Of a stretch of 64,000 nucleotides of DNA, positions 21,643-37,516 are shown piece after piece. The DNA lies in contig CM119267.1 of the NCBI GenBank assembly GCA_051294375.1, forward strand, positions 22,135,486 through 22,199,485, in the 5' to 3' direction. Under the pieces are notes generated by a model. It was not told the origin of the DNA, made no database searches, and saw only the letters and a program-made list of their open reading frames with translations. This DNA comes from Paraspadella gotoi. Its lineage: Eukaryota > Chaetognatha. A program made the position numbers and the translations under genes. The first letter of the stretch is position 1, and every line of letters starts with the position of its first letter.

Positions 21643-22651
21643 AGTCAAGATTTTTTATTTGTTGGTGGAAAAATAATTAAATATTTTTTGGAGGATTAAA
21701 GAAAAGAAGTCATTTCGCATTTAGCATTTCAGTTTTTCCCTAGCACAGAATTCTTGGGACCTCTAAATGAAGGATCCGACCGTGGGGGTCATCGTCGCCT
21801 TCTTTCTATAATCTATATCGCTCTTTCATCACTGGATTAAGTAAAGGAACAAACGACTACGCAATACGCATGTGTATATGGGTGTGTATTCTATCGAATA
21901 TTTTCACAGAAAAAAAAACAACATAAAACACAAACATACTCGGGCAAAGGTGGGTGAGTAAAGCTTCAGACCAAAACAGGTTATCTCGCGATACGAATAA
22001 TAAAATAAAAGATAAAGTACGTATGTCGAGACAAGTTGAGTATTGACATTCCGGCAAAAATATAGACAAACAAATTACGTACGAGTTACATCTCCATCAG
22101 AGCGAAGGCACTTTGCATAATCGGAGAACTAAGCTATTAAACGGTAAATGTACAAATAATAAAAAATATAGTGTCAAAGTAACATTTGTACGTCGGGTTA
22201 ATGCCTATTTAAATATCTTGACTCTTTTTAGTTCGGACCAACATGTAAAAAATTAAATCCGAATCGACTATGAAGCAATAAAAACTTATCGACGAATTCG
22301 GCTCTTACAGTAAAATGTATTTTGAGAGATTCATAATATTAATTCAAGGCACATTATTCGGTATAGTAAATCTAAATATTTAAAAGTTTTGTACATGAAA
22401 ATAAACTCTTGAAAAGAAATATATTTTCGAAACTCCACAGATCCCTGAATAAGTACGAAGTGAGAAATTAACGACATCATGGGTAAAGGCCGGGGAAAAG
22501 TTCTAGTCGGGAGTGATAAGTGACATGAATGCCAGAAAAAAAAAGAAATGCTTGGATCGTCAGTTAAAAGTCAATTATCTTCAGCACCACGGCTGCAGTG
22601 GGAGCAGAGAATGATCGAGAAAAAACAAAGAAATCTTTTTCCTTTTTCTTT
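21643..22651. other. 1-kb spacer between polycystin-2 and CLIP1
   Basis: AT-rich sequence that must contain the polycystin-2 3'UTR and the CLIP1 promoter. No coding exon or RNA gene is visible. Confidence 0.5.
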
Positions 22652-26135
<3,484 letters not shown>

Positions 26136-26423
26136 GGCGGTGAAGACGAGTCAGTTTTGTGCGAGAGTCGTCATGTACGAATGGCAATTGATCGACGAAA
26201 GAGCAAAAAGGCATTGTTTAAGCGAAGAATCATATTAGCACATTTTGGGTTATTAGCTAGTCGGCCATTGTTTTGGCTTTGGGCAAACACTGAAGCTCTC
26301 GAGAGCTCTTTGGCTTCTAAAAACAAAAAAATAAAGTAACATTCTGGAAGTTTGTTATAAAGTCCTAAAACAAACAAGCAACAACAATTTTAATAAATAG
26401 ATAATTTAAATTAAAAAACAAAA

Positions 26424-28321
26424 TCAAAACTTTTTCGTAATTCGAAAAATCTCTTCGTCATCGACGTCGTCGAACTGGTTATTCCCAAATTGGGGCGATG
26501 ACGTCTCTTCTCCTATTCTCTCCATTTTTTCTACGGCCCGACGCAACAAGTCATCCGATTGACTTCGCGCATAAAAAGATCTGATATCTTCGAAGGCTGA
26601 TGCCTTTGCGTTTATTTGTGAATAGGTTCGATCCACGTCCAAATCTTTTTCTTTGACGAAAGGCCCGCAATCGCCCATGGCCGAATCAAATCCTTCGTCC
26701 GAATCGCGAAAAAATTCTTCCAGTTCTGCGTCGAAAGCCTTCCGATCTTCCAACTCTACGACGCGCCGCAACAAGGCTTCGTCATCCAAATCGAATTCGG
26801 AAAGTTCTGGTCTGTCGCCTTTTTCCACGGACACCACGCAGGTCGCCGGAAACGGGAACTCGTTGGAGCGAAAGTGACGGCAGTCGGGATCGAGGCATCG
26901 CTGGTACCAGATGTGGCGGACAACGTCGACCACGATTTGAATGTTATTGCTGGAGTGGTGGCGACCGACGCGACGACAAAAGCGGTAGTCCTAAAAGATG
27001 ATGTGGCGATGAAATTCACCAGAGTGGTAAAAATAATAATTTCCATAACAGTTAAGTTTAAAACGAAATATAAATTCACCTTGACGTCGTAGAGAATAAT
27101 CTTGCTCTCGGCGAAAAAGACGCTGCGTCGAATAGCGCCGATGACGTTCGCGTCTCGAATCACGTGATTCGTGACGTAATCGTCGACGGACGGGTAAGGA
27201 GACGGCGACGAAGACGTCAATGAGTTCGAAGACGACTCTCCGCGAGGACGAATTTTTCCCGTCACGTCGTCGAACGACACCACTTTCATCCCATCCCGAT
27301 GGACGACGTTACAAATCAACGACGCCAAAAAGACGTCCTGGTCGGTATCGACGACGATTTCGTTCCCTTCGAACTCGCATCCCTCGGCGACGAGCAACGG
27401 CGTCTTCTTCGCCGCCTTTGACGATAAAAAGATCCGAAAGGCCCGGTTGCGAGTGTAAACGGCGGCGTCGACGATCGAAGTCTCCGCTTCGCCGCGCTTA
27501 TCGACGCAGAAAAGATCGTCGAGTCGTGACCGCATCGACATCGGACAAGTTCGGTCCTCAGGCCTCGAAGCTCTTTCGGCGTCCACGGCACGAAGGAAAT
27601 CGCCCACAAAGACGCCGAGGTGGCGATTGTCGCGAAAGACGACGCTGTTTTTCGACGCCATGATCACGTGATGACTGAACTTCTCCGGCGTCGACGAATC
27701 GAGATCAAGAAAATCACGCCGCTCACAAGCGATTACCAGCTTCTTCTCGACGAACCAAACGAGCAAATCCATAAAGGTCTTCATTGCGGAGGCGCCGCTC
27801 TTTCCAGGATTGGCGCCGGCGTCAAACTCGAGGTCGAAATACATCTTGCAAGCAGCGCCCTCGGGAATGATCTCGTAAAAGTGACGCCGATCGTCGCCGA
27901 TTTGTCGGTAGGTGTGCCAGAACTCGTCGTAGCTTGTGACGAGAAACTTGCGACGTCGGCGACCCTCTTCCGTCAATTCGGCGCTCTCGAAGGAGAAGAC
28001 ATGGAGGTCGTGGCGTCTCGAGTCGAAAACGGCGGCGAATGCGTCTTCCTAAAGAGGTCGAGGTTGTATTGGAAACATGCGGAACTTGCTCGACCTCGTA
28101 AGATCATGTAAGACATCCAAAGATACCTGCCTATCGAAGACTCTCCAACATCGAAAATTTTCGATCGACGAGGGATATTCGTCGACGAGTCGTTTGGCCT
28201 TGAATTCTGCCTCCTTTAGGCGCACTCGTTCAAGGAGGTCGTCGAACCGCTCTCGTTTTCCGGCAACGGAGGCCGGCCGACTTTTTAAATTCTTGTCGTA
28301 AAAGTTTTCGGTGGTTGACAT
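26424..28321 (-). CDS. PRIMPOL: PrimPol DNA-directed primase-polymerase, 576 aa
   Basis: PrimPol re-primes stalled replication forks in nucleus and mitochondria. Three exons in phase 0: 28127-28321, 27080-28048 and 26424-26990. The archaeo-eukaryotic primase core shows CKMYFDLEFDAGANPG with the metal-binding Asp-x-Glu, LDSSTPEKFSHHVI, and VDAAVYTRNRAFRIFLSSK with the third acidic residue. The C-terminal zinc-binding region keeps FCRRVGRHHSSNN and RCLDPDCRHF, the CHCC ligand pattern. Residues 440-576 are acidic and low in conservation, as in other PrimPols, where this tail binds RPA. Length is close to human (560 aa). It lies 224 bp below the SART3 stop and 288 bp above the PKD2 start, all on the same strand. 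Confidence 0.95.
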
Positions 28322-28545
28322 CTCGAGATGAGGCGTACATTTGTTTATAGTTATTAATAATTATAAATGAAATCAATTTCTTAGATTGAGAATTTTATTA
28401 CGTAGAGTTCCTCTCCGACGAGTCGGTCATAGCAGAGGAAACCACTAAAATTTTTAACACATCTGAAAAAAACAAAAAGAACAAAAATAATTCTAGAAAA
28501 AATTCATAATATATAATAACAATACGAAAGTAAATTTAAACAACT

Positions 28546-31500
28546 TCATTTGAGAAACATCTTTCTGAAGTCGTCGTTGCTCTTTTTCAACTCTCCTTTG
28601 ACGTTGACGTCGGACGATTCTTCCAACTTCTTCGAATCGTCTTTCTCCGCCGATTCCACCGTTGTTGTCGTTTTGGTCGTCGTCGTCGTCGTCGCAGCTG
28701 CAGCGTTGGCCGGTTTCTTCAAACTCCTCGGCATCATCATCGATGCAGCTGCGCGAGGCACGAGCGCCACCTGCGTTCGCGCTTTGCCACGTTCCACCGT
28801 CTCTTTCTTCCCTCCGCCCAGGTGCGGCGCCGGCACGCGAGGGGGATCCGTCGCCGGGGTAGACGCCCCGTCTACCGGCGAGCTTTTGCCGTTGGTAGCG
28901 ATCGTATTCTTATTTTCACCACCTGCCTCTCCTTCCCCTTTCTCTGTCTCCCCCCGCCGTTTGGGGGTGTTGCTGATGGCCACCTCGATAACGTTGTCTC
29001 CGACGACGGAGCCGTCCGTCTTTAACATCGCCTTCTTCGCCTCTTCTTCCGTCTCGAATTCTACGTAGGCCATTCCTTTGCTCTTTCCACTCTATAATGG
29101 AATTGTAATGTTTAATTCATATGAAACTTGATTGTTTAACCTCCGATGTAATTTATAAAAAAACACCATTTAGACTTTCTCTCTCTCTCTCACCTTCATC
29201 GTGACGAGTCGCACCCCGAGGACCTTTCCGTGCGCCTCGAACATCGTCTTCACCGCGTCTTCCCTCGTCACCGCGGGAAGATTCTTGACGAAGAGTTTCT
29301 TGGGCTCCAACCCGATGGTGCCGACGAACTTCTTCTCGCCCTTGGCGCCCTTCTCCTTGATCTTGGAGATGTAGAGCGGACGATCCTTGACCGAATAGCG
29401 ATCCATCTTGAGGGCGGCCTCGGCGCCTTTGCTCTCCGCGAACTCGACGTAGCCGAAGCCGCGGGGTTTTCCGCGTGTGTCCGAAACGAGGCGGACGGAC
29501 TCAATGGGGCCGCAAAACTTGAAGGCCTCACGAAGGTCGGATTCGCCGGCGGAGAAGTGAAGGTTCGATACGAAGACGGTCCGGTCGCGTTTTTCAAGCG
29601 CTTCGTCGGGTTTGGAAGCTTCCGCGGCAGCGGCGTTGGGAGTCGCTTTGAGCGGCGCCGGCTTTTGCGAGGAAACTGGAAGCGAAGGAACCTTGAACCC
29701 GTCATTGTCGACTTTTCGATGAGTAAGAGGAGCAGAGTCATCTTCCCTTGCGCGAACGAAATCTTGTTTTTTCCTCTTGGGCGGAGGACCGTTTTGTTTT
29801 CCGCTTTTGCCGTCAAAAGATCTTTTGTCTGATTGCTTGTTCTGCTGCCGAGGTTGGATCTGCTGCTGCAGTTGATTCCGAGGTTGCCCGGACGTTCCCT
29901 TATCAAACCCTTTTCTTTTCTCCTGCGGCTGCTTTTCTCCGGACTCTTTCTCAGCCCTCTTTTCTTCCCTCGCCTTCGCCAACGCCCTCTGCTTTTCCAC
30001 GAACGCCGTCGCCTCGAACAGGTCGTCGACGGAGCCTTCCTCCCTCTCGAAATCCAGGTAGGCGTTGATCAACGCCTCCGGATAATCCATTCCCGAAACG
30101 TTGAGTGCCTTGTGAAAGTGGCGCCGGCAGTGTTTCGTCGATCCAAAGGCGCGCTCCAAGTTGATAAACTCCATCTGTAAATTGAAGTTGACGTTGTACC
30201 CGAGCGGAAAAATGTTTTCGATCCAGATTCTTCTCGCGTCCTCCATGTTGCCGCAACGAGCCGCCTCGAACCGCGCCCAGTAGCGGGACACCGCGGCCAT
30301 TTCTTCGAAGGCTTTGTCCACAGTGGCAAGAAAGTCGAGGGCCTGTTGAAAACCGGCGCGAAGCAGGCGTAGCGGGTCGTCCTCCACGACGGCGCCCTTT
30401 TCGTCTCGCGCGACGACACCGCAGCGGCGACGCATGAAGTCCAAATACGCGAGACAAATCTTTCCATAGTCGGCGGGTGCGGAAAATCCTGCCCCCAGCG
30501 CCTTGCCATATATTTCGTCGACGGCCGCCTTGGGTTCCTCCGCCTTCTCCGCAGCCAACAGTAGGCGCCGCCAAAGCTCTGCGCTCCAGGGACAATTCCG
30601 AGTCGCTCTTCGATACACAGACAATGCCTTTGAAACAATCTTCAGGGTACGGTCAAGGTAGTCTCCATAGGCCGCCCAGAGGTCATGATCGAGGCAGTTG
30701 TCGACGAGTGCGCGTTCGTAAATGAGTTGGATCCGCGCCGGAGATTTTTTTTCCGTCTCGAACTCAATGTACTTTTTATAGGCTTCTAATTTCGGAGGCG
30801 CCGCCTCTCCCAACGCGTCCTCCAGCGGCAGCAACTCCGGAAGCCGCTTCTCAGCCTCGGCGTAGGTCTTCTTGACGGTCTGGGTCACATTGTTTTCGCC
30901 GACCCATTGAACGTATTCGGCCATCGTGGTCTCCATGTTGAGATGAGGAATCCCCAACTGTCGCTCGAAAAGCTTTAAGAGACGCCGCGTTTGGGCTTCC
31001 ACTTTTTCTTGCTCGTCGGGGGCTGCGACGGCGCCCGGCGCCGACTGCATCGAGGCCAGCGTCGCCGTCTCGAATTCGCGGTATGCTTCCCAAATGCACG
31101 AAGCCTCCGCCACGTGGAGGCCGACTACGCTGAGGGCGCTCTCGAAGACGCTCCTGACGACTCCGGGGTCGCCAGAGCCAATGGCGTGCATGCACCACTG
31201 GAACCAAGTCTCCACGCTGACGTAGTCCTCGACAGCTCGTCGGAAGAGGGCGTCGATGTCGTCGCGTCCGGCGTCCATTCGACGTTCGTCCTCGATCCAC
31301 TCCCTCCACAACGACGGCGTTAAGGGAAAGAGTTCCGACATCGTCTGACGAGCCGATCGGAGGGAGGTCAACTCGCCCGTCTTCTTGTACGCCGCAACGA
31401 GAGAGACGTGACTGTCATAGTGAAACGGGTTATCGTCGAGAATTCCGCGCAGGCGAACTATTTCGGCTTTAATGACTTCGTCGTCGAGATCGTCTTCCGC

Positions 31501-31728
31501 GTCGTCTTCATCGTCGTCGCTTTCGACGTCGGAGGGATTTCCGTCATCCTCGGCCACTCGTTCGCTCTCCATCGACTTCTCCTCTTCGATTCCCTCCATC
31601 TTTTCTCCCTCTTTCTTCTCTCCTTTCGTTTCCTCCTCCACTTCCTCTTCCTCCCCAGAGTCAGAATCCTCGCTGCTACTTTCGCTACTGTCTTCGTCCA
31701 TTTTGGTAAAGTCCATCGGAACCGACAT
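28546..31728 (-). CDS. SART3: SART3/Prp24-type U4/U6 snRNP recycling factor, 1026 aa
   Basis: SART3 re-anneals U6 to U4 snRNA for spliceosome recycling. Two exons join in phase 0: 29194-31728 and 28546-29091. An acidic N terminus precedes HAT (half-a-TPR) helical repeats over about residues 90-580, a basic NLS-like stretch (PPPKRKKQDF), RRM1 with RTVFVSNLHF and RGFGYVEF, and RRM2 with KKLFVKNLPA and KGMAYVEF. The single intron falls inside RRM2. The tail ends with RTQVALVPRA and NDDFRKMFLK, the conserved C-terminal motif of SART3/Prp24 that contacts LSm proteins. A polyglutamine-like region lies before RRM1 and Thr runs lie in the tail. Two ATGs (codons 1 and 5) are possible starts. Confidence 0.95.
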
Positions 31729-32383
31729 GTCTCTCGTCCAAACCCTTTTTTTTAACTATCTGAAAATTGGAATGAATTTTTCTTTGTGGTTTTTTTTTTT
31801 TTTTTAGTTTGTGTTTCATGATATACCGTTGTACTATCATATCCATTATCCAAAGTCAGGAGTAAGATAACATTTTTATTAAATATCTGTGTAATTTTTA
31901 TATTGGTTGTACAATGTACAATGTACATACCAATTCCTTAAAACGTTATCTTTTTTAGAAAAATTTAATGTGAATGTTATTTGATGGTAATATAACAAAA
32001 AGCTAAAACATACATTGAATGCATTACTACCAACAAAAAACAACACAAAACAGCAGTGCAAATCTTCTTTATTTAACAATAAAAACTTGATTGCGACCAG
32101 GCCTACATGTAAAATTGGGTAAAATTAATACTAACGATAACCGGATCCGGAAGAGATTCGCGCTATGAAGAATCAAAAGAAAACTCGCGAGTGAAAATAA
32201 AATTACCGGTACGCGTTCAAAAAGAAATTAATCAAGTAGGTAGCACCATAATTTAAAAAATATATAGTAAAAATTTCATCCTGGGCAAAAGAATCTCAGC
32301 TGTGAATCTAATGCGTTTAAATTAAATCAAGGACAAATTGGACATTGCACATTGTCCATCCGCTCGAGACGTTTGAGGATCGA
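31729..32383. other. spacer between ASPH and SART3
   Basis: About 650 bp of AT-rich DNA, including a T run at 31788-31805. It should contain the SART3 promoter and the ASPH 3'UTR. A TTTCAG acceptor-like sequence lies upstream of the SART3 ATG. No coding exon is visible. Confidence 0.5.
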
Positions 32384-32938
32384 CTAAAAGGGCAATGGCC
32401 CGAGGTTTACGCGGCTCGTGGAATCCAGGATCGGATGCCAGACGTCGACGGAGAGAAGGAAGACGGCGTTGGCAACGTCTCGCTTAACGGCGCCCGGCTC
32501 CGCGCCTTTGACGCCGGGATTGCTGATCCAAACTTCTTGCTCAAAGGAATCGTCAAAGACGAGAACGGCGCCCTCTTGCCACGAGGCGGCGCCTGAGTCG
32601 GGCAGACCGACGCGAATCTCTTCGCGAGTGTCGGGTTCGGCGGGAACCTTGAAGAAAATAAAAATATTAGAATACACGTACAAACGCCGAAGACACTCTT
32701 CAGTTTTCATAAAAGAACTACCTTCAATCCAAGTTGAATCTTAAGCCTCCCGTTGGTAGGTCCACAGTGAGGCCAAAGGTAAGTGTTGGGGAACAGAATT
32801 TGGAATTTGATTTGGCAACGGACGCAATTGACGACGGACGGAAATCGGCGAAGAGTGGCGCAGGTTTCGGGAGCGTAATAACAGTTGTTGCCGGCTTCCT
32901 GGCCGCTGAAGGTGAACGAATCGTTAATTAATTAAAAA

Positions 32939-32984
<46 letters not shown>

Positions 32985-35900
32985 AAGTTGGCAAAGCGAA
33001 AAAAGTGGGTCGCCCTAACCGGAAGTAAAGCGGAAATTCCTCGACTCCTCCAGTCATTGTAAGGGTTTCCATGACGACACTGAAGAATTGGTCCATTTGA
33101 GAAATTTTTCGCGCCTCCGAAAGTATGATCTTCCATTTGTCAACCAAGGCTGAGATCTGAAGCAATGTAGCACAAAAGGACAACTTAAGATTCACTATAC
33201 AGTATACACTAAAGCGATTTAAAGCTATCTTCTTACCAAGTCATCAGCGCCGCTCTCCTCTGGCGTCCACCAAGCCTGACTGGGCACGACCCGTTCCTTG
33301 TACAACGGGCGCCGGTATTTGTCGAGAAAGAAGCCGAGATTGACGCCGTCGGCATAGATGGCGTCTGCGTCTTTGCGCCGGCCAACTCGAACCAAGGCGT
33401 CGCCGAGGGCGGAATAAAATCGAGCTTCCTGCGAAAAAAAAGGGCAAAATACAGTCGTGTGGCAAAAAATGCGCCATGTTTTTTATATTTTATATTTTTT
33501 GTAACAGCCTATATTAAAAATTATTTTTTATATTAAAATCTATATTAAAATCTATATTAAATCTATATTAAAATCTATATTAGAAATTCTTTTTTACATA
33601 ATTTAATTTATATAAATCTATATTAAAATCTATATTAAAAATTATTTTTTTAATAATTTTTAAAAATATTTTTATTGAGCATTTAAAATTGTAAGTTATA
33701 AAGTGGCGCATTTTTTTTTATTTTTTTGCATATGAGACTCATATGAGTGCACTTATTTTATATTAGTTAACAACGGCAAAATAATTTAACATGTTGCCGT
33801 TGTTGTCTAATCTCAAACTCGACTTCATTTTTTTTATTTCTCACCTGTGTTCCCGCGACCTCGCTTTTAATTCCCCTGTCCAACAATTCGATTGATTTTC
33901 TGTTATTGCCATCAATGGTTTTCAAAATGTAACCCAAATAAACGGAAGCCAAAGCGTTTTGTGGTTCTTTTTCCAAAACCTTCATAATCGATAAAAAACA
34001 AAAACATCAGTATTACGGAAAACGAGTCAAATGTTTCCATATTATTACCTTTTCAAAAATGGGTCGCGACTCCTCGCGGTGCCCAGACAATTCGTATAAA
34101 ATTCCCAGGTCAGTTTGCAACGAGGCGTCGTCAGAAAAAGACAGAATCAAACGTTTTTGCGCCTGAATTAGAATCAAATTATGATATAAAAGTCACCCTA
34201 ACTTTAACTGGAAACAAGAAGATAGAAACAACCTTAATGGCCGATCCCAGCCGGCCTCTGAACTGAAGCCGGTTGACCAATCTTTTCCCCGCCAAAAGCG
34301 CCAAAGCGTCTGGAGTCTCTGGCGAATCTATGACCCTTTCGTAGAACAAGATCGCTTCCTCCAGAATAGAGTTGCTTTTTTGTAAATCGGCTTTCGCGTC
34401 GAGGCACCGTGCGACGCCCCACATGGCTCGGGGGCTCTGTGGATACGCTTCCAATAGTTGGATAAATTCGTTGGTCACAGATGTCAAAGCCTCGGGATCC
34501 GTTTGACTCTGAAACAACTTATCCTCCAAATCGTCCAGGACTTTTCGAAACGCAAAGTCTCCCGTATTCGTGGTGTCTTTACGAAAGTATTCGTCCTCGG
34601 TCTCTTCTCGCGCCGCCGACTCATCCAAAGACGAACCTCTCTCATTGAACGGCGTTAAACTCTCGCTCTCACTCTTCGAATCCGACGTCACTTCGTTAAA
34701 ATCTTTCGTTAACTTTTGAGATGGTTTGGCCACTTCGATCTCGGCTTTCTCTCTCTCCGGGCTTTCTTTTTCATCTAATCTCTCGGTTAGAGTCTCGACG
34801 CCTTTCCCCGCGATTCCCTCGTTCTCCTCAAACGGCTCCCGAGAAGTTTCGCTCCCAGAATCTTCAAACATTTGATGGGGCGCTTCTCCCTCTCGCGTCT
34901 CCTCCCGATTCTCCGGTTCGAGTTTATTTTCACGTCTACTGAGATCGAGTTTATCTTGGGACTCGTCCAAGTCATCGTCTTCCGCGTCATCGTCATGGGA
35001 GTCAGCTTTGATAGATTCTTCGTACATTTCGTTGCCGGCTCCATCTTCTTCTGTGCAATTAATTTATACACAAACAATTTTTTATATAATCAATGTAAAA
35101 CAAAAATCACTTAGCGTCTGGAATCTCGCAAGTTGCAATAATTAATACCAGTCGAAAAGACAAAGTATGAGCATCCGTAAAATCCAACCAAACAATGGAA
35201 CTTTATTTCAAAAAGTATAAAAAGTACTGTATAGTATCCGACTAGAACTAGTTAAATCTGAGATCCTAATCCCAATTTCGGAGATCAATCCGTGGCTGGA
35301 AATTCCTCACCTGCGACGGGACGGTTCGAGTCGCCTTCCCGAATTAAATTTGATTCGGATGAGAGGACATTCTCATGCTTTTCATTATCAATCATAATTG
35401 AAGATGGGTCTAGGTTTTTATCTTCTTTCTCAACGCGTTTACTTGACGATTCCTTATTCGGAATATCGGACGTCTGAACAGTCTCTTTCCGTTTAGACAC
35501 TGTTTCGGTCTGGTATTCTTTGGCAATGGTTTCTTGGGAGTTATGCTCTGGGACATTCTGCTCTTGAGCGTTATTTTCTTCGGCGGTCTGTTCTTGGGGG
35601 TTCTGTACCTCGGCGTTAGGTTCTTGGGCAGTCTGTTGTTCTTTATTGTTCGGTTCGATGTTTTGCGCATCACCACCCGCATCGCCCGAGCTGTCCGACC
35701 ACGATTTGGAAGCCTTAATTTCGACGGAGTCACCGGAAGGTTCGCTAGCGTTTCCCGCCGCCGCCTCTGCCGCCGCCGCCGCTTCCTTGGATGCCGCGAG
35801 TCTCGCGGCCATGTAGTCTTCGTGCAGGGAGACGCCTTTGAAGACGACGATACTGCCGGCGACGGCGAGGATGGCGAAGAGAAGCGAAACACAGACGAAT

Positions 35901-36103
35901 TTGACTGTCGACTCTCGAGCGGCTTTGGCTTCGTTACGGTTGGATCGTTTGGCCGATGACTTTTTTCCCCGGGCCGACGAGGCCTTGGGGGATTTAGAGG
36001 AGGAAGCACCCGGGTTTCTGCTTCGGACCGCGGAATCGGGAGAGGAGTCTACGTCGACGGATCCGTTACCGACGACGTCGTTAGCTTTTTTAGCGCGACC
36101 CAT
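32384..36103 (-). CDS. ASPH: aspartyl/asparaginyl beta-hydroxylase homologue, 878 aa, active site altered
   Basis: Type II ER membrane protein; family members hydroxylate Asp/Asn in EGF-like domains using Fe(II) and 2-oxoglutarate. Eight exons in phase: 35311-36103, 34233-35050, 34049-34162, 33845-33979, 33237-33428, 33020-33156, 32722-32905, 32384-32647. There is a basic cytosolic N terminus, one membrane segment (residues 66-90), a long acidic luminal stalk, TPR-like repeats, then the oxygenase domain with YLWPHCGPTNGRLKIQLGL and VLVFDDSFEQEVW. The first iron ligand is kept (H776), but the second is Gln (Q828), the 2OG-binding His is Gln (Q787), and the 2OG-binding Arg before VDVWHP is Val (V853). 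It may therefore be catalytically dead. Exon 1 can also read through its donor to a stop at 35285, giving a 272-residue junctin-like form. Confidence 0.9.
32934..32982. repeat. poly(A) run in an ASPH intron
   Basis: A near-pure run of A of about 49 bases (plus strand), interrupted only near its start, in the intron between ASPH exons 6 and 7. It has no visible target-site duplication, so I treat it as a simple repeat. Confidence 0.8.
33515..33650. repeat. AT-rich tandem repeat (tctatattaaaa units) in an ASPH intron
   Basis: Irregular tandem copies of a unit close to tctatattaaaa fill this part of the intron between ASPH exons 4 and 5. Copies differ by one or two bases and by small deletions. 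Confidence 0.75.
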
Positions 36104-36290
36104 TTTATTTATGTTTGTTTTAATTAATCTGTGACGTCGAGAGCAAACATAATGGTCAATTACAAGAAAAAAACGGTCATGGAATAGTACGTAAATATAA
36201 AGTTCGATTACGATTACAAAGAATCAATGAATTGATGATAAAGAAATTCAGATTAAAGTTAAAGATAGCTAACAAATTAATTATCAACAG

Positions 36291-37515
36291 TAGAGGTAGC
36301 CCCACTCAATGGGGTGAGTCAAAAATTTAGAATGATTACATGCTCAAACGAAAATTTATACATTTTGAAGTATACTTTCAATGGACAAAACATTTCTTAT
36401 GTGGCTCTATACCCAAATAATTATTTTTTTAATATTTATTTATAAATAGGAAAGGCTAAAATTTTTTTAAATAATTTTTAAATTTTAAGACCAGATTCAG
36501 ATAGCTCATAAAAAGTTGTCTACACAAAGTATAATTCTTTTTTAAATATTTTCATGATAAGCGAGTCAAAAATAAGAAAAACTGTAAAAAATCATCATCA
36601 TCATCATCTTTCGATGATTTTATCAGTTTTTTTATATTTTCACATAGAAAACGTAAGAATTTGTAAAAGCTGTAATTATATTTCTTGTTTAACTTTTTAT
36701 GCTCTATAAGAATCAATCAAAAAATTTTAAGATTTCAAAAAAAAAATTTTACTTTGCTAATAGTCGAAATTTTATATTATCTCTGGAGCTGGTCCCTATC
36801 AACAGTCAACTTAAACAACGGGCATGGCCATAGCCGATTAAATTTAAAAGCTAATGTATACAGCGTAAAAATAATAAATCGAAATTTTTTTTTAAAAAAA
36901 TGCATTCATTTAATAAATAAGATATCTTTCCCCTGACTTTGGTGGTTTAAGGCCTCCATCTTTCTGACAAGATAATGACATAGCAGGTCCCTGCAAGCTT
37001 TCAATCAAGACTCTCACGTTTATTTACTCCCAGAGTACCTGGCTTCCCTATCAATAAAGTGGTATAATATTTCAAAGAATGTTTCAATTGTATGAAAATT
37101 ATATTACTATATAAAGAAATGTGGCGACATTTTTTTAAATGGATTCTGATAGATCACAAAATATAATTACAGTTTTTAAAAATGTAAAAAAAATGATAAA
37201 ATCATTGAACGATGATGATGATGATAATTTTCACAGTTATTTTTGACTCACTTATCATAAAAATATTTTAAAAAGAATTATACTTTGTGCAGACATCTTT
37301 TTATAAGCTATCTGAATCTGGTCTTAAAATTAAAAATTTCTCAAAAAAATTTTTACCCTTTTCTATCTTTAAATAAAAAATAATTACTAGGGTATTGAGC
37401 CATGTAAAAAATTTTTCGTTCATTGAAAGTAAATTTAAAAAATGTATAAATTTTCGTTTGAACCTGTACACGCTCGAAATTTTTGACTCACCCCATTGAG
37501 TGCGGGCTACCCCTA
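36291..37515. mobile_element. 1.22-kb foldback MITE with long terminal inverted repeats and TA target site
   Basis: The left end (36293 on, gaggtagccccactcaatgg) is the inverted copy of the right end (to 37513, ...cattgagtgcgggctacccc). Similarity continues inward for several hundred bases: the matching blocks include tgactcac/gtgagtca, the aaacgaaaattta segments, and an inner pair around the atcatcatcatc / gatgatgatgat runs near 36590 and 37215. The dinucleotide TA flanks both ends (36291-36292, 37514-37515), as expected for Tc1/mariner-type insertion. The centre has no transposase-like frame, so this is a non-autonomous element. It lies immediately 3' of the stop codon of the most distal alternative exon of the neighbouring gene. 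Confidence 0.8.
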
Positions 37516-37516
37516 T

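Noticed and set aside
28550-29068. 172-codon plus-strand frame
   Set aside because: It is the exact antisense of SART3 exon 2, which has clear RRM and C-terminal motifs on the minus strand.
36590-36612. CRISPR-like or regulatory meaning of the atcatcatcatc run
   Set aside because: It is a simple trinucleotide run inside the MITE arm with its inverted partner near 37215; this is eukaryotic DNA and no CRISPR array is present.
36685-36936. 83-codon frame inside the MITE as a transposase remnant
   Set aside because: Low-complexity composition with no DDE/D or DNA-binding motif.
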